Positions 46,386-57,999 of a DNA stretch of 64,000 nt are shown here, piece after piece. Positions within the stretch are counted from its first letter, which is position 1. Each line of letters starts with the position of its first letter. The notes below the pieces were generated by a model. The model saw only the letters and a list, made by a program, of their open reading frames with translations, was not told the DNA's origin and did no database searches. The translations under genes and the position numbers were made by a program. Source of the stretch: Beta vulgaris subsp. vulgaris (Eukaryota > Streptophyta > Magnoliopsida > Caryophyllales > Amaranthaceae); NCBI RefSeq assembly GCF_026745355.1, contig NC_079205.1, positions 57,351,058-57,415,057 on the forward strand. The letters run 5' to 3'.

Positions 46386-47620
46386 GGCAGGGCCGTCCCT
46401 AGGGCGGGGTAGACGAGGCTCTTGCCCAAGGCCCATAAATCTGAAAGTCATCAAGGGGCCGTTTGGTTTGACGTTTTCAGGAAAGGGTAAGATAATCAAC
46501 TAGCTTGATACCCTTACTTGTTGTTTGTTAAGATATATCAATCATTCCCTTTAGCTTTCCTTTCCTCCAAACTCCTCTACTTTCATTCCCCACCCTCCCC
46601 CCAAGATTTCACTTACCTTTTCTTTCTTCTACCCCATGGTGGCCTTGACCAATCATTGACCACTACCCCAACCACCAACCGAGCCACACAACCACCACAT
46701 CAACCACGGAACCCAACACCCCAACAACTGAACCACCACTCCAAGCCCCCACCTTGACCGCCGCTGAAACCACCATGACCGCTACCTAAACCACCATTAC
46801 CGCCAATAAAACCACCACGTTAATCCCTAAAATTACCACATGCCACCGAAACCACTACCTCATGCACCGAAAACCACCAACACAAGGTCGAAACCACCAA
46901 CCCACGCACCGAAAATCACGTACCCATGGTCGAAACCACCACTCGATCCAAATTCACCCAGACGAAAAAAATCCCAACCCAACTAAAAAAATCCAACTTT
47001 AATACTTGATTACGGCTTTAGATGGTCAAATTCAACTATGAAAACTTGAGATCTGAAGTTTTGACGGTCGAATTTGATCTTTTAAAACCTCAAATGTGGC
47101 CTTCAATGGTGGTAAAGAAGGAGGGGGGAGGGATTGGTGAGGTGGAGTCGGTGAGGTGGCGACGGTATGTGGCGGCGGTGAGAGGCCGAGTTGATGGGCG
47201 ATTGTGAGAGGGCGGTGGGAGCAGTGGTACTTAGGAGAGAGAGGGGGAAATAGTGAGATATTCTCAATCAAACAACATTCTGAATCAAAGGGATTTCTTT
47301 TCCTTTCTCCTTGTTTGTCTTTCTTAAACTCTTACCCTTCCCCCTTAATAAATCAACACCCGCTAAGTACTTAATTCAACATTATTAACGCAAATATCTT
47401 GTTTTGCAAAGATGGTAGATGTTATCTAGGAGTGTTGAAAGTGCATGACTTCCCAGGTTCGATTCCAAGCATGGCAATTCTCTTTTTTTTGGTTCTTCTT
47501 TTTTTTGGTTCTTGAACGTTCTCCTTTGTTACTTTCCTTTTCTTTTTACAATATCTCCAACTTACTTCTTATTATGTGATTTCTCTATTGTTCAATAAAA
47601 GAAACCCACCAACTCATAAC
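46386..47620. other. Low-complexity region between possible transposon ends
   Basis: CAGGGCCGTCCCTAGGGCGG (46387) and GGGGCCGTTTGGTTTGACG (46454) are words often seen at plant DNA-transposon ends. Between about 46660 and 46930 the sequence is a degenerate ACC/CCA-rich array, and 47100-47220 is GGTGG/GGCGG-rich; their short ORFs are compositional artefacts. At about 47450 a CCAGGTTCGATTCC word resembles a pol III B box, but no A box was found. Confidence 0.35.
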
Positions 47621-47630
47621 CGCAAACCAT

Positions 47631-49550
47631 TTGTCTATGTGGAGTAGAAAAACTTTTGGCAATACAGCAAAGGAGATCCGAAAGTGCCAACAACAAATGA
47701 AGGAGTTGATGGAATTGGAGCCTACTCTGGATGTGGTTGAGAGAATGAAGGCTACCGATGCCCGTATGGAAGAACTAGAGCGTAGAGAGGAGGTCTACTG
47801 GCACCAACATAGTAGACAGGATTGGATAGCAAGTGGCGACAAGAATACCTCCTTCTTTCATCAAAAGGCAAAACAAAGGGAGCAAAGGAACCGTGTGCAG
47901 TGTATAAAAAACGAGGCTGGGACTATTTTCGAAGATGAAGATGAGATTGCAGACTGTTTTGCTGATTACTTCGATAATCTTTTTCGCTCAAATCTAGGTG
48001 GTGAGACAGACCCGGTGGTGAACTTGGTTGAAAATATGGTGAGTGATGATATGGCTGCTATGCTGGCAGCTCCTTTTAGGAGAGATGAAGTCTTGTTTGC
48101 TCTTTCACAAATGCACCCAAATAAGGCTCCCGGGCCGGATGGTATGAATGCGCTTTTTTACCAGTCTTTTTGGAATATTATCGGGGAAGATGTGATTGAT
48201 AAAGTTCTGTTGTTTTTGAATAATATAGATGATATAGGTGCTGTAAACCATACTCATTTAGTTCTTATTCCTAAAAAACAACATTGTGAGTCCCCTGTAG
48301 ATTTTCGCCCAATTAGTCTGTGTAATGTCTTATATAAACTGGTGTCGAAAGTCCTTGCTAACAGAATGAAAAATGTTTTACCTGATGTGATCCATGAGAG
48401 TCAAAGTAGTTTTGTGCCGGGAAGGTTAATTACAGACAACGTTTTAGTGGCGTACGAGTGCTTTCATTTTTTGAGGAAGAAAAAGACGGGCAAAAAAGGC
48501 TTTTTGGGGTTGAAATTGGACATGAGCAAAGCCTATGATAGAGTCGAATGGAGATTTTTAGAAAAGATGATGCTAAAGTTAGGCTTCCCTAGAGGCTATG
48601 TCCAGCTGGTGATGAAGTGTGTTTCCTCTGCTACATTTTCTGTGTTGGTTAACGGTCAACCATCGAGGAGGTTTACTCCATCTAGGGGGCTCAGACAAGG
48701 AGATCCTTTATCTCCGTTTCTTTTTGTTCTGTGTGCTGAAGGCCTGTCTACTCTACTTAGAGATGCGAAAAAAAAGAAGTTAATTCATGGTGTAAAAATT
48801 GGGAGAAGAGTGAGTCCTATATCTCATTTATTTTTTGCAGATGACAGCTTATTGTTTATTCGAGCAACTGAAGAAGAGGTGGATAATGTACTTGATGTAC
48901 TTTCAATCTATGAAGCTGCTTCTGGGCAGAAACTGAATATGGAAAAATCGGAGATGTCTTATAGCCGAAATCTTGAGCTGGAGAAGATTAATACGCTTCA
49001 GATGAAGTTAGCTTTTAAGGCAGTAGAGGGACATGATAAGTACTTGGGTCTTCCTACCTATATAGGAAGTTCAAAGAAACGAGTTTTCCAAGCTATTCAG
49101 GATCGTGTCTGGAAGAAGTTGAAAGGATGGAAAGGTAAATACTTATCGCAAGCTGGTAGGGAGGTGTTACTAAAAGCTGTAGCCCAGGCAATTCCAACGT
49201 ATGCAATGCAATGTTTTCGTATTCCGAAAAGTATTCTTGATGGTATAGAGAAAATGTGTCGAAGCTTCTTTTGGGGGCAGCAAAATAACGAAAAGAAGAT
49301 GGCTTGGGTGGCTTGGGAGAAAATGTTTTTACCCAAAAAAGAGGGAGGTCTTGGCATTCGGAATTTTGAGGTATTTAATCGGGCTCTTCTCGCCAAGCAG
49401 GCATGGCGCCTCCTGTCAATGCCGGAGTCTCTAATGGCTCGAGTCCTTAAAGGTAAATATTTCCCTTCGAGAAATTTACTTGATGCCACTATTAATTCTA
49501 GCGCCAGCTTTACATGGAGATCTATATGCTCTGCAAAGACGTTTTGCTAA
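47631..49550 (+). CDS. LINE reverse transcriptase (frameshifted 3' end)
   Basis: 639 residues open from 47631. The N-terminal part (MWSRKTFGNTAKEIRKCQQQ) is the linker that normally follows the endonuclease domain. The RT domain follows: LIPKKQHCESPVDFRPISLC at about 205, LDMSKAYDRVEW at about 300, GLRQGDPLSPFLF at about 354, and the catalytic FADDSLLF box at about 403. The ORF ends at SICSAKTFC, where a one-base deletion around 49530-49545 shifts the frame; the next ORF (49514-50881) continues the same protein. The true start was lost with the 5' end. Confidence 0.85.
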   Translation: MSMWSRKTFGNTAKEIRKCQQQMKELMELEPTLDVVERMKATDARMEELERREEVYWHQHSRQDWIASGDKNTSFFHQKAKQREQRNRVQCIKNEAGTIFEDEDEIADCFADYFDNLFRSNLGGETDPVVNLVENMVSDDMAAMLAAPFRRDEVLFALSQMHPNKAPGPDGMNALFYQSFWNIIGEDVIDKVLLFLNNIDDIGAVNHTHLVLIPKKQHCESPVDFRPISLCNVLYKLVSKVLANRMKNVLPDVIHESQSSFVPGRLITDNVLVAYECFHFLRKKKTGKKGFLGLKLDMSKAYDRVEWRFLEKMMLKLGFPRGYVQLVMKCVSSATFSVLVNGQPSRRFTPSRGLRQGDPLSPFLFVLCAEGLSTLLRDAKKKKLIHGVKIGRRVSPISHLFFADDSLLFIRATEEEVDNVLDVLSIYEAASGQKLNMEKSEMSYSRNLELEKINTLQMKLAFKAVEGHDKYLGLPTYIGSSKKRVFQAIQDRVWKKLKGWKGKYLSQAGREVLLKAVAQAIPTYAMQCFRIPKSILDGIEKMCRSFFWGQQNNEKKMAWVAWEKMFLPKKEGGLGIRNFEVFNRALLAKQAWRLLSMPESLMARVLKGKYFPSRNLLDATINSSASFTWRSICSAKTFC

Positions 49551-50881
49551 AAGGTGTGTGTAAGGTAATTGGTAATGGAAAGGATACATGTATATGGAAG
49601 GACCCCTGGGTGCCTAGTCTGGGGAATTCTAGAATCCTGCCCCGTGAGGATGAAACGATGAATGACCATGATCCTTATTTTGTTAGTGACCTTTGTACCG
49701 AAGGGAGATGGAAAGTTGATGTTTTAGATAGCCTTTTCAATCCATGGGAAGTTCAAGCCATTAAGAAAATTCCTTTAGCTATGCATGATATGAGTGATTC
49801 GTGGATGTGGAAACATACAACCTCAGGGCACTTCACTGTTAGGAGTGCTTATTATTTGGAGATGAGTGAGGAGCGGAAGAAAAATCCAACGCCATCGTCA
49901 AGTGCAAACTCGCAATTATGGAAGCGCTTGTGGTCACAAAAGATTCAACCAAAAATAAAGATGTTCGGATGGAAAGTTATCCATAGCGGTGTTCCGGTGC
50001 GGTTAAACCTTGTTAAAGGAGGGCTGAATGTAGACCCGATTTGTCCCCGATGTGGAGAAGCTGCTGAGTCCTTAGAGCATATGATGATGTTTTGCGAAAA
50101 TAGTCGTAGGGTGTGGTACCTTTCCCCTCTCAGATTAGATGTATCGAAGGTGAGAGGGGGGACGGTGTGTGAATGGGTGGCATCCCTTGAAGCTAATAAA
50201 AAGGAGGATGAGTGGTGGGCTTTGTTTTGTATGTTATGTTGGAGCATTTGGCTGGCAAGAAACGCTTGGGTGTTTGAGGGAGTGTTGCGTGAGCCTAAGG
50301 TGATCATCGAGAAGGCTGTGCAAGGCATGATGGAGATAGCGAAAATAAATGCTGAAGTTGCGAGGAGGGTGGGAAGCCCAAATTCTGTGGTGCGCTGGAT
50401 TGCCCCGATGGAAGGAATGTACAAGCTCAACTCGGATGCTGCTATGTTTGGTGGAAACCAGATTGGGTTGGGGAGTGTGGTGCGTGATTTTGAAGGAGAT
50501 GTGGTGATGGCTATGTGCGACAAATTGGACGGCATCACTGATGTCGCGATTGCTGAAGCAGTGAGTGCTCGTAATGGTCTTAAACTTGCGTTGGAGGCTG
50601 GATTTGTGAACTTGGTTCTGGAAGTTGATAACTGGCGCCTTTACAAAAGTCTCAAAGATGGCAAGGCTGAGCCATCTCATTTTGGTAGCATTCTCAGTGA
50701 TATAAGGCTGTATGCAAATAGATGCTCTCATCTATCCTTTTCTCATACTAAGAGGGGAGGGAACTCAGTAGCACATTGCCTAGCAAAGCTCAGTAAACAA
50801 ACAGAAGGTCTGTTAGTGTGGTTAGAAGAGGGTCCTTCTGAAATAGCAAGGCTTGTATCTGCTGACAAATTTCTTGAGTAA
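49514..50881 (+). CDS. LINE C-terminal part: zf-RVT and RNase H domains
   Basis: Continues the polyprotein in another frame from about residue 7 (KDVLLKGVCKVIGNGKDTCI). At about 175-195 it has the CPRCGEAAESLEHMMMFC zinc-binding segment (zf-RVT), and at about 304-440 a plant-type RNase H domain with candidate catalytic acids in LNSDAAMFGG, AIAEAVSARNGL and LEVDNWRL and the HTKRGGNSVAHCLA block near the end. The first Met at 49514 is not a real start; the preceding RT ORF is the upstream part. Stop TAA at 50879-50881 is followed by AAAAG and a poly(A) tail. Confidence 0.8.
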   Translation: MEIYMLCKDVLLKGVCKVIGNGKDTCIWKDPWVPSLGNSRILPREDETMNDHDPYFVSDLCTEGRWKVDVLDSLFNPWEVQAIKKIPLAMHDMSDSWMWKHTTSGHFTVRSAYYLEMSEERKKNPTPSSSANSQLWKRLWSQKIQPKIKMFGWKVIHSGVPVRLNLVKGGLNVDPICPRCGEAAESLEHMMMFCENSRRVWYLSPLRLDVSKVRGGTVCEWVASLEANKKEDEWWALFCMLCWSIWLARNAWVFEGVLREPKVIIEKAVQGMMEIAKINAEVARRVGSPNSVVRWIAPMEGMYKLNSDAAMFGGNQIGLGSVVRDFEGDVVMAMCDKLDGITDVAIAEAVSARNGLKLALEAGFVNLVLEVDNWRLYKSLKDGKAEPSHFGSILSDIRLYANRCSHLSFSHTKRGGNSVAHCLAKLSKQTEGLLVWLEEGPSEIARLVSADKFLE

Positions 50882-50923
50882 TAAAAGTTTTTGTTGTTCC
50901 TGTCAAAAAAAAAAAAAAAAAGA

Positions 50924-51296
50924 TAACCATATTACAACTTTTCACCTTGAACTACATGACCCAACAAGTGTTTATATCTTTCTAACATAGAGGGAGTATT
51001 TTATATATATATATATATATTAATTCATATAAAAATGATTTTTTGTTTTGAAGAAACAGTTGCTGGTAACACATTAGTTATTCGATTATCGGTTAGTTTT
51101 TATCGTATAAACATGCATATACTTTATTAAATTTCTTATGTGTTATGGGACTTTTTTCATATATTATCTCGGGCCTAATAATATTCAGGAATGATCGAAT
51201 GACCCTGTTAGTTGGGCTTGAAATAATTTGAATATTTTTTTATAAATATATAAGATTTATCTTTGGTTGTTCGATTAGGTTTACTTTGGTAAGATA
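50924..51296. other. Spacer with short (AT)n
   Basis: AT-rich sequence, a ~20-bp (AT)n run at about 51002-51020, nothing else seen. Confidence 0.45.
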
Positions 51297-52260
51297 CTAG
51301 CTTTCTAAGCACGCGATGTGTGCAATGACAATTTCTTCATTATGATATTTTGTAATGTCGAGTAGCTGGTTTTACATGCAGCGACAACTCATTATAGTTG
51401 ACAATTTTATTCAATAAAAGGCTTTGTTTTATTCAACTTATTAAAATTTATTTTCAACAAAAATAAGTTTAGATCAGTTGATCAGATAAGCAAAATAAGT
51501 TGAATGGAACCAAAGTAGTTAAAGAAATCATGCACTTCTAAGTTCTAATTAATATTTTTAACATAGTACTAAAAAAAAGTCCATAAGAATATTGCATAAT
51601 CACCTCGTTTGTCAAATTTATCTTATTGGATTAGCAAATTAGTTCATATTTATAAATATATTTATCTTTATTATTTATTCGCGGAAATCAAATGAAAAAA
51701 AAGAGAGAATCTTGCTTTTCTATTTTTTGCTTTTTTAATTTCTAAATTTGATTCAAATTTATGTTTCCATAATTGCCAAAATTACCTTCATATTTTTCTA
51801 CTTTTCATTTTAGTTGTGAACTTATTTATCTATCATTGATAGTATAACTAAAACTTCAAATGTAATACATTGTCTTGATTTGACTTTATTATCATTTATG
51901 TAATTGACTTACACAAGTTGAATTCATATAAATCCATTAAAATGATCATTTTTTACATGACTATATTATTGTGGAAGTATATTGCTGATTTTCTATTTTT
52001 ATAATGTTTCCTTTTGATGGAAGATTTTGATAATTTGTTATCTTTTTTTAAAAAAATTTATTTCGTCTTTCCTATTTTAAAAACCTAAAATTTTAAGATA
52101 TTCCAATTTTAGTTGTTTAAAATGACAAATATTTTGATTGATTGATTACCCATTATTACTTTAAAAAATTGAACAAAATTAATGTAATTTAAAAAGTAAG
52201 GGTATTCTAGTCATTTAATTGGGGGATGCCATGCCTCCCACTTCACTTATATAATAGAGA
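51297..52260 (-). mobile_element. Non-autonomous Helitron, 964 bp
   Basis: On the minus strand it starts TCTCTATTATATAAGTGAAG at 52260 (preceded by A) and ends with the hairpin GCACACATCGCGTGC, then TTAGAAAG and CTAG (51300-51297) before T. Both ends match the plus-strand Helitron at 59840-60235. The interior is very AT-rich with no ORF. Confidence 0.82.
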
Positions 52261-53460
52261 TTAGTATATAAAACGCGGGTTAAGAAGTATATGATGTACA
52301 TTTGTCTAGTTAATGTATATATGCACGCTTGATGAACATGGTCAGGATTGATTGTTGTTGTGGTTGATCGAGATTGTTCAACTCGTTTACCGATGGATCC
52401 GACACGAATTTGACATAATTAACAGGACCGTTTATCAACTGTAGTTTTGACCAATATAAGTATATCAGAAAAGAATATATAATTTAAATTTGAAAATCTT
52501 TTCAGATTTACCTCAATGTGTATTATCAAAGTATTAATTATTCTAAATTTTATTCATATATAATTGGAGATATATATAGTCAAATACTTTTCTTAGAGAT
52601 CAACTTAAATTGTGTATGCTAACGAAGTATAAGACTAGTGATGTACGTGGATTAGAAAAACAAAACACATATTCTTGTAGAATCTAGTCCAAACTTGTTG
52701 GATTCGAGTACGCTTAGAAAATCATTAGTATGATTAAGCCTATATAAACAAAAATTTGACCTTATAAGACTGGGTTGAAACTTATTGAAGTTTATTGGAT
52801 CTAATTGGAACTGACAAGACTTGATTAAAACTGATTGCACCCGATTTAAACTTAACTAAACTTGTTGAACTTTATATACCTATAACTTATTATTTTTAAT
52901 GTGAAGAGAATGCTCCCTTAACATCATTTCTTTGAATTAAACTGAAACATAATTGACGTTATTTTATAATGTATATAGATTTATTGAAACCTAATAGAAC
53001 TTATTGAAACATATTGGAATTTAACTAAAAGTATCTAAAATTATTGAAACTTATCAAAACTCGTTATTCCTAAAACTTCTTTTAAGGTAATAAAAATGCA
53101 CCCTAAAATAGACTGAACTAAAACAAACTCTAATTATCTTACTCATATTCATCAAAAAGTGGATGCACTCTAATAACTTGGAATGAAGCTTGTTAAATGT
53201 CGCTCGAAAAATTCTTAAAATCGCACCGGGTACACTTTTAATAGACTATTTTACCCCTTCTTTTTTTTGAGCGCAGAACATATCTCAACCGAGATCCCCT
53301 TAAGATTCCCTTAAATAACCTGACCATTTTCAACATTCGCATCAAGTGAAATCCACAAGACCTGACACAAGTTCACGTGGTTCTAATTCACCACCCATCA
53401 CCCGTCACCTTCTACCGCAAACATCCACCTCCCCCACCACCCACCCAACGAATTTTTTTT
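52261..53460. other. Spacer with degenerate ATTGAAACTTATTG-type repeats
   Basis: From about 52740 to 53060 the words TTATTGAAACTTATTGAA / AACTTGATTAAAACTG recur in degenerate tandem fashion, without a fixed period. No ORF is supported. Confidence 0.4.
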
Positions 53461-53462
53461 AT

Positions 53463-53542
53463 ATAATTGGGCGATGGGGAGGAACGTTTGGCCAGGACAT
53501 TCCTCCCATGGCCAAACTTTTTTTCTCCCATCGCCCAATTAT
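53463..53542. repeat. 80-bp near-perfect inverted repeat (hairpin)
   Basis: The outer arms ATAATTGGGCGATGGG (53463-53478) and CCCATCGCCCAATTAT (53527-53542) pair perfectly over 16 bp, and the inner arms GTTTGGCCA (53486-53494) and TGGCCAAAC (53509-53517) continue the stem. The loop is about 14 bp. It could be a very small MITE or a hairpin-RNA locus. Confidence 0.85.
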
Positions 53543-54338
53543 TAAAAAACATTTACGGGGTGGTTAGTGGTGATTTTTGCGACTGCTAGTGCGGGTTGCA
53601 GAGGGGTGGGGGTTGTTGTGGGGGTGGGGGGCAGCTGGCTGGCATGGAGGCCAGGGAAGGTGGGGGATGCTGGTGGATGGTGGAGGAGGTGGTTGTGATG
53701 TAAATGGTGGCAATCGGGGTGGTGGTGGCACGAGGTGGTGGTTGTGGTGGTTTGGAAAAAGAAAAGAAAAGAAAAAAAAGGTAAAGTTAGAAATATTTGA
53801 TAAGACCGGGGAGATTTTAAGAAGTTTGAGACGATATTTAACATTCTAGCGTTCGAGCTTGGAATGAACTAAATACGTTCATCAAGATAAAGAAGATTTT
53901 GTATTGCATAGTGCAACCACGAAAGCACTTTTTCATTCACGGAAAACTGAAACTACATTTTGAATTCAGTCTAAAGTCTAAAATATTTTGAGCCTGACAA
54001 CTTGCAAAATCCAATAGATAGAGCACAATTTAGTGAGTTACACCCTTATGTAATACAAATGGCGACAGAAATCGGAAGGGATGAATTTCATCAAGTCTCT
54101 ATCATCTTGCACAGTCCATACAACGATACAAGTATAAAAGTACACTAACTACATCTCTACAACTCATGAGGTATTGAGGTCCCTCGGAAGTCTATAATTG
54201 CGTTGCGTTCACGAGCCTCTCGTCTCTCGAAAGAATCCATTTTGCTACTATCCACATGATAGACCACAATACTTCCCCAGACCCCAGTTCCCGCTTACAA
54301 CTTTACTTTCTATATTGTACTTTTCATGTTTCAAATTA
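53543..54338. other. GGT/GTG-rich low-complexity block and spacer
   Basis: 53577-53755 is strongly G-rich with GGTGGTGG-type words on the plus strand, giving artefactual ORFs on both strands. 53850-54338 is plain spacer with no recognised domain. Confidence 0.4.
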
Positions 54339-54569
54339 CTACATCCGATCTTTATTAGTTTACCTATATTTTTTTTTTGGAAATGTCTTTTATTAGTTTA
54401 TCTATTTCTTTTATTTCTACTTTTGAAATGAGATCACTAATTTTTCATCATATATACATTCAATTTTAATATAAAATAATAGTTTCTCTTTCTTTATGTA
54501 TCTCACAACATTGTTTCTCCTAAAAAATTGTGCAAAAGAAACGGGTAAACTAATAAAGACAAGAGGGAG
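54339..54569. mobile_element. Stowaway-like MITE (family S4)
   Basis: A 231-bp element between TA dinucleotides (54337-54338, 54570-54571), with ends CTACATCCGATCTTTATTAG and the inverse of CTAATAAAGACAAGAGGGAG. The terminal six bases are less canonical than in the other families. Confidence 0.7.
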
Positions 54570-54571
54570 TA

Positions 54572-55735
54572 GTTATCAATTGTTTTTTAGAAGTTATAAC
54601 ATTTAACATTACTTTATCTATTACAATCTCCTTTTTTTTTTCTATATTTTCCTTAAATTTCATTGCTTATTTTGCGATAAAACATCACATTAATACTCTA
54701 CTCGTTGTTCCAGGCATTTTGGTACTAACTTTGATCAATTTTTTTGCCCTTCAAAAATTAGGGTTCATCTGATTCCCGAGATATTTTCTTCTCTTTAATC
54801 TGTTTTGTGGAATAAGTTTAACTCTTCTTTGTTACTAATCGCAATCGTACTGGTGTAGGAGACCTTGTAAGAAGACTGATTACGAAAAACCAAAATTGTT
54901 GTATTTAAAGGTTTTTAAGTCTAAAATAAAGAACAAGAAAGAAACAAATACTGCCAACTTGTTGTGCCATGTTAAACAAACCACTGCCTTGAAATGAGAT
55001 TCGATGTAACCGGAGTTCACGATTGTAATCACCGGCTCGTTTCCTAAAGTTTACACAACACACAACGGCACTCTTGGGAGTTGGGTGTGAGATTGAGTCA
55101 CTATAACTTATGCCCAAAAGGAAGTAAGAAAAGAAGAAGAGAGATAATCAAGATATCTCCCCAAAATCAGAAAAATGAAGTGGATTTATAGTAATAGAGG
55201 AGAAGTATTAACATCCCAAAGAAATCAAAGGACTCCAAGGAATCCAATGATAAGACTAATCCAATCAAACTCATGAAGATGAAGAATTGAAACTCCCATC
55301 ATCAAGAGAAATAATGGAATAGAATAAATTATTATCATAAGGATGTAAACCATCCTTAAACCATGTAATTAAAACGGGGTTTACAAAAGACGTCCAAAAA
55401 ATAATAAAAAAACCAGGGAAATAACGTCTTTCGGCCTTCGCCTGATCGAGCCCGAGACAAAAACATCAAAACTGCACAAGGGTCGCTTGATCGGGCGAAT
55501 CCCGCTCGAACGGGATCAATCAATGATAGTGAGACGGCCGCCCGATTGGGCGGCCTTTGCCCGATTCCATCGGGTACCTGACTTTTTCCCCGTTTTTCCA
55601 AATTTAATTCCAACAAAAGCAACCAAATTTTTGGCCGAAAATTTTATTAGACAACAAAGGTAATCAATAAAATCAAGCATTTCTCAATACAAATAAGAAA
55701 AACAAAAGATAGGTTGTATAAGTTATGAAAGTTTG
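54572..55735. other. Unclassified repeat-like region
   Basis: 55430-55580 contains GC-richer sequence with repeated GATCGGGCG/CCCGATTGGGCGG words in both orientations, suggestive of the subterminal region of a DNA transposon or a decayed LTR. Ends could not be found, and the minus-strand frames across it have no recognisable motif. Confidence 0.35.
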
Positions 55736-55935
55736 GGTTAAGTACAGGTTGACCCGACCTGAAAATAATCTGACTTCTAAATCGGGTTATTTTTAGGTTC
55801 AAAAAATCAACCCGAACCTAATCCATTATATTTTCAGGTCGGGTTGAATTGACCCAATTTTTATTTCAAGTCGAAAATATCAACCCAAACCCATAATTTT
55901 CAAATTTGTTTCAAGGCAAGTTGTCGGATTAGATC
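55736..55935. mobile_element. hAT-like fragment
   Basis: Rich in GGGTTGACCCGACCTG / CAGGTCGGGTTGA words in both orientations, resembling the subterminal zones of the hAT element at 43858-44910. One terminus-like sequence (CAACTTTTACTAGCCTA) is present; the other end is not. Confidence 0.45.
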
Positions 55936-56993
55936 AACTTTTACTAGCCTACATGTAACTATGTGTAAGTATGTAAATACGTAACTATATTTAAACATGG
56001 ATATTGCATTGAGGACTATTAGTGATAAGAGAGTGACATACATGACTCCAAAATAGTTCTCATTTCAGTTTCAAGATCCCCACTTGAAAGAACTTGGTGC
56101 AACGTGGGGTTAACATGATGGCACACTTGTCAGGAAACTCCAGATCATATTCACTAATATAATCAATTTCTTACTAGTTTTACAATAATCAAACACCCTT
56201 TAACATGTTTTTTTCTTATCAATAAAACAAATCCAAATGTACATTACCTTATGCAACTATGCAAGAAGAAATCAAGATAAAACCAAAATAGTTCTATAAA
56301 GTTTATGGACCAGCAATGTGGACCTTCTCCACTATATGAAATCAAATAAATAAATAAATTGATGAAAATCCGATAATGAGATATCAAGTTCTAGGTACAT
56401 GCAAGTCTTTGTCAAATTATTTGTTCTCATCCTAAATTCAAATTATTACAAAACACATATTAATACCATACATAAATGTCATGTACTTTTGGTCTTTGAC
56501 ATGACCGACAAATTATTTTCTTTTATTTGGATTTTATTGTATACGAGTCCTTAATCCATGCATCAATCCCAATTTTTTTTTTCTTGAATCAAATAATTAG
56601 CAAGGAAGAAAAGTATCCTAGCTAATTGATTCCTTTGTTTCAATTAAAGTAAAAGCTAGATTTGTACTACGTACTTTTCTTTGAGATTGTCTAACTTTTT
56701 GGTTAAAAGTATACTTTTAAATAACTTAGTATATATATGTCGTCGCTACTCGCCCACATGGTCAGAAATACATGTTATAATTAACTAAAGTATTTTTTTC
56801 TTTTAATGAATAATGATCCAAAACATTACAATTTACATGCATGCACGACAACATACACGAATGATCCTAATTAAATCGTAGTGCTATAATACAGATTGTG
56901 CAATTAACATAACTAAAATGGTAAATAATGCAAATGGTGAGTTCACGACAGTTACAAAAAGGCATTTGGTAAACGTTTTCGAATAGTTAGAGG
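55936..56993. other. AT-rich spacer, nothing recognised
   Basis: No supported ORF, tandem repeat or element ends. Confidence 0.45.
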
Positions 56994-57839
56994 TAGAGAT
57001 GGTAATGGATAGGATATGGATAGGGTCCTCTAAGATTTAAATCCAGATCCGTTATCTAGGCAATGATCCAGATCCTGCCCGGATCCATTGGGTAATAAGA
57101 ACGAGGATCCAGATTCGTATGGATCCTAAGGATCTGGATCCTAAACGGATCTAAAACGGATCCTTGCCTATTTGGTTCAAACTATCCTAATTTTCACAAT
57201 AATTAAAGATTTTAAACAATAAAATAATCTAATATCAACTAAAAATTACAATTAATTTCTGAAAAATAACCATTTACAACTATTTAATTATCAAATCCCC
57301 ACTTAAGCAGTTCCGTGATAACAAAGTGGACCAAGGGGTGATCCGGACCCAGTTGTTTTTGAGGGGCGTCAGGGTCTTATAAATGGAACCAGTTGAGCCT
57401 CTTCAAGAAAGTTTTGTTTTACGGTAGATTAATCAACTATTTCTAAAAGATTAACAATATCAATCGGTTTTTCGAACTCAATAATCCAGCAAATTCGCAC
57501 ATTAATTAGAACAATAATTCGAAATTCAAGCAAAAATCCCTTATTACACGTAGTAACTAATATTATAATATTAAATAATAACATTATCATCCTGTCAAAA
57601 ATAATAATAATAATAATAATAATAACATTATCATAAAAACGGATAAACGGATCTGGATCTGAGTACTAATTTAGGACCCGACCCAAATTCGTTTTTTTCC
57701 AAGGAGGATCCAGATCCTACCCGGATCCATAGGGTCCAAATTTTGAGGATCCAGATCCGTAAAAATGGATCTGGATCTATGGATCTGGATCTATGGATCC
57801 GGCCATCCAGGCAGGACCCATTACCCACTGCTATCTCTA
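56994..57839. mobile_element. Non-autonomous hAT element with GGATCC-type subterminal arrays
   Basis: An 846-bp element with an 8-bp duplication GTTAGAGG / GTCAGAGG (56986-56993, 57840-57847). The ends are TAGAGATGGTAATGGATAGG and the inverse of CATTACCCACTGCTATCTCTA. Both ends carry dense GGATCCAGATCC / GGATCTGGATC words, likely transposase-binding sites. A (AAT)n run lies at about 57600-57625. No transposase is encoded. Confidence 0.88.
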
Positions 57840-57999
57840 GTCAGAGGTATATGGTGAATGTTTGAAACATTGAGGGTATTTTGTGAATTTTTTAATTTAT
57901 CAGGGGTATTTGGTGAAAAAACCGTATGTTTTTGCTCATTTTCGTAAACTTTTTGCTCATTTTATGTTGTAGTTTTTCAGTTTTCAACATAAGGAGTGT

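Larger units (their letters stand above)
47625..50923 (+). mobile_element. 5'-truncated L1-type LINE with RT and RNase H
   Basis: The element spans a reverse transcriptase ORF, a zinc-knuckle/RNase H ORF and a 3' poly(A) tract (about 17 A at 50907-50923). The endonuclease part and ORF1 expected upstream are absent, so it was truncated at 5' on insertion. A clear target-site duplication could not be fixed: ATAACC words flank both ends but are too short to be convincing. Confidence 0.85.

Noticed and set aside
47430..47480. SINE near CCAGGTTCGATTCC
   Set aside because: A B-box-like word is present but there is no A box, tail or duplication.
49097..50731. Long minus-strand open frames (130, 197 and 165 residues)
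   Set aside because: They are shadows of the LINE RT/RNase H coding strand and show no protein-family features.
53542..53849. His/Pro/Thr-rich and Gly-rich frames on both strands
   Set aside because: Low-complexity GGTGG sequence gives open frames on both strands; there are no splice or domain signals.
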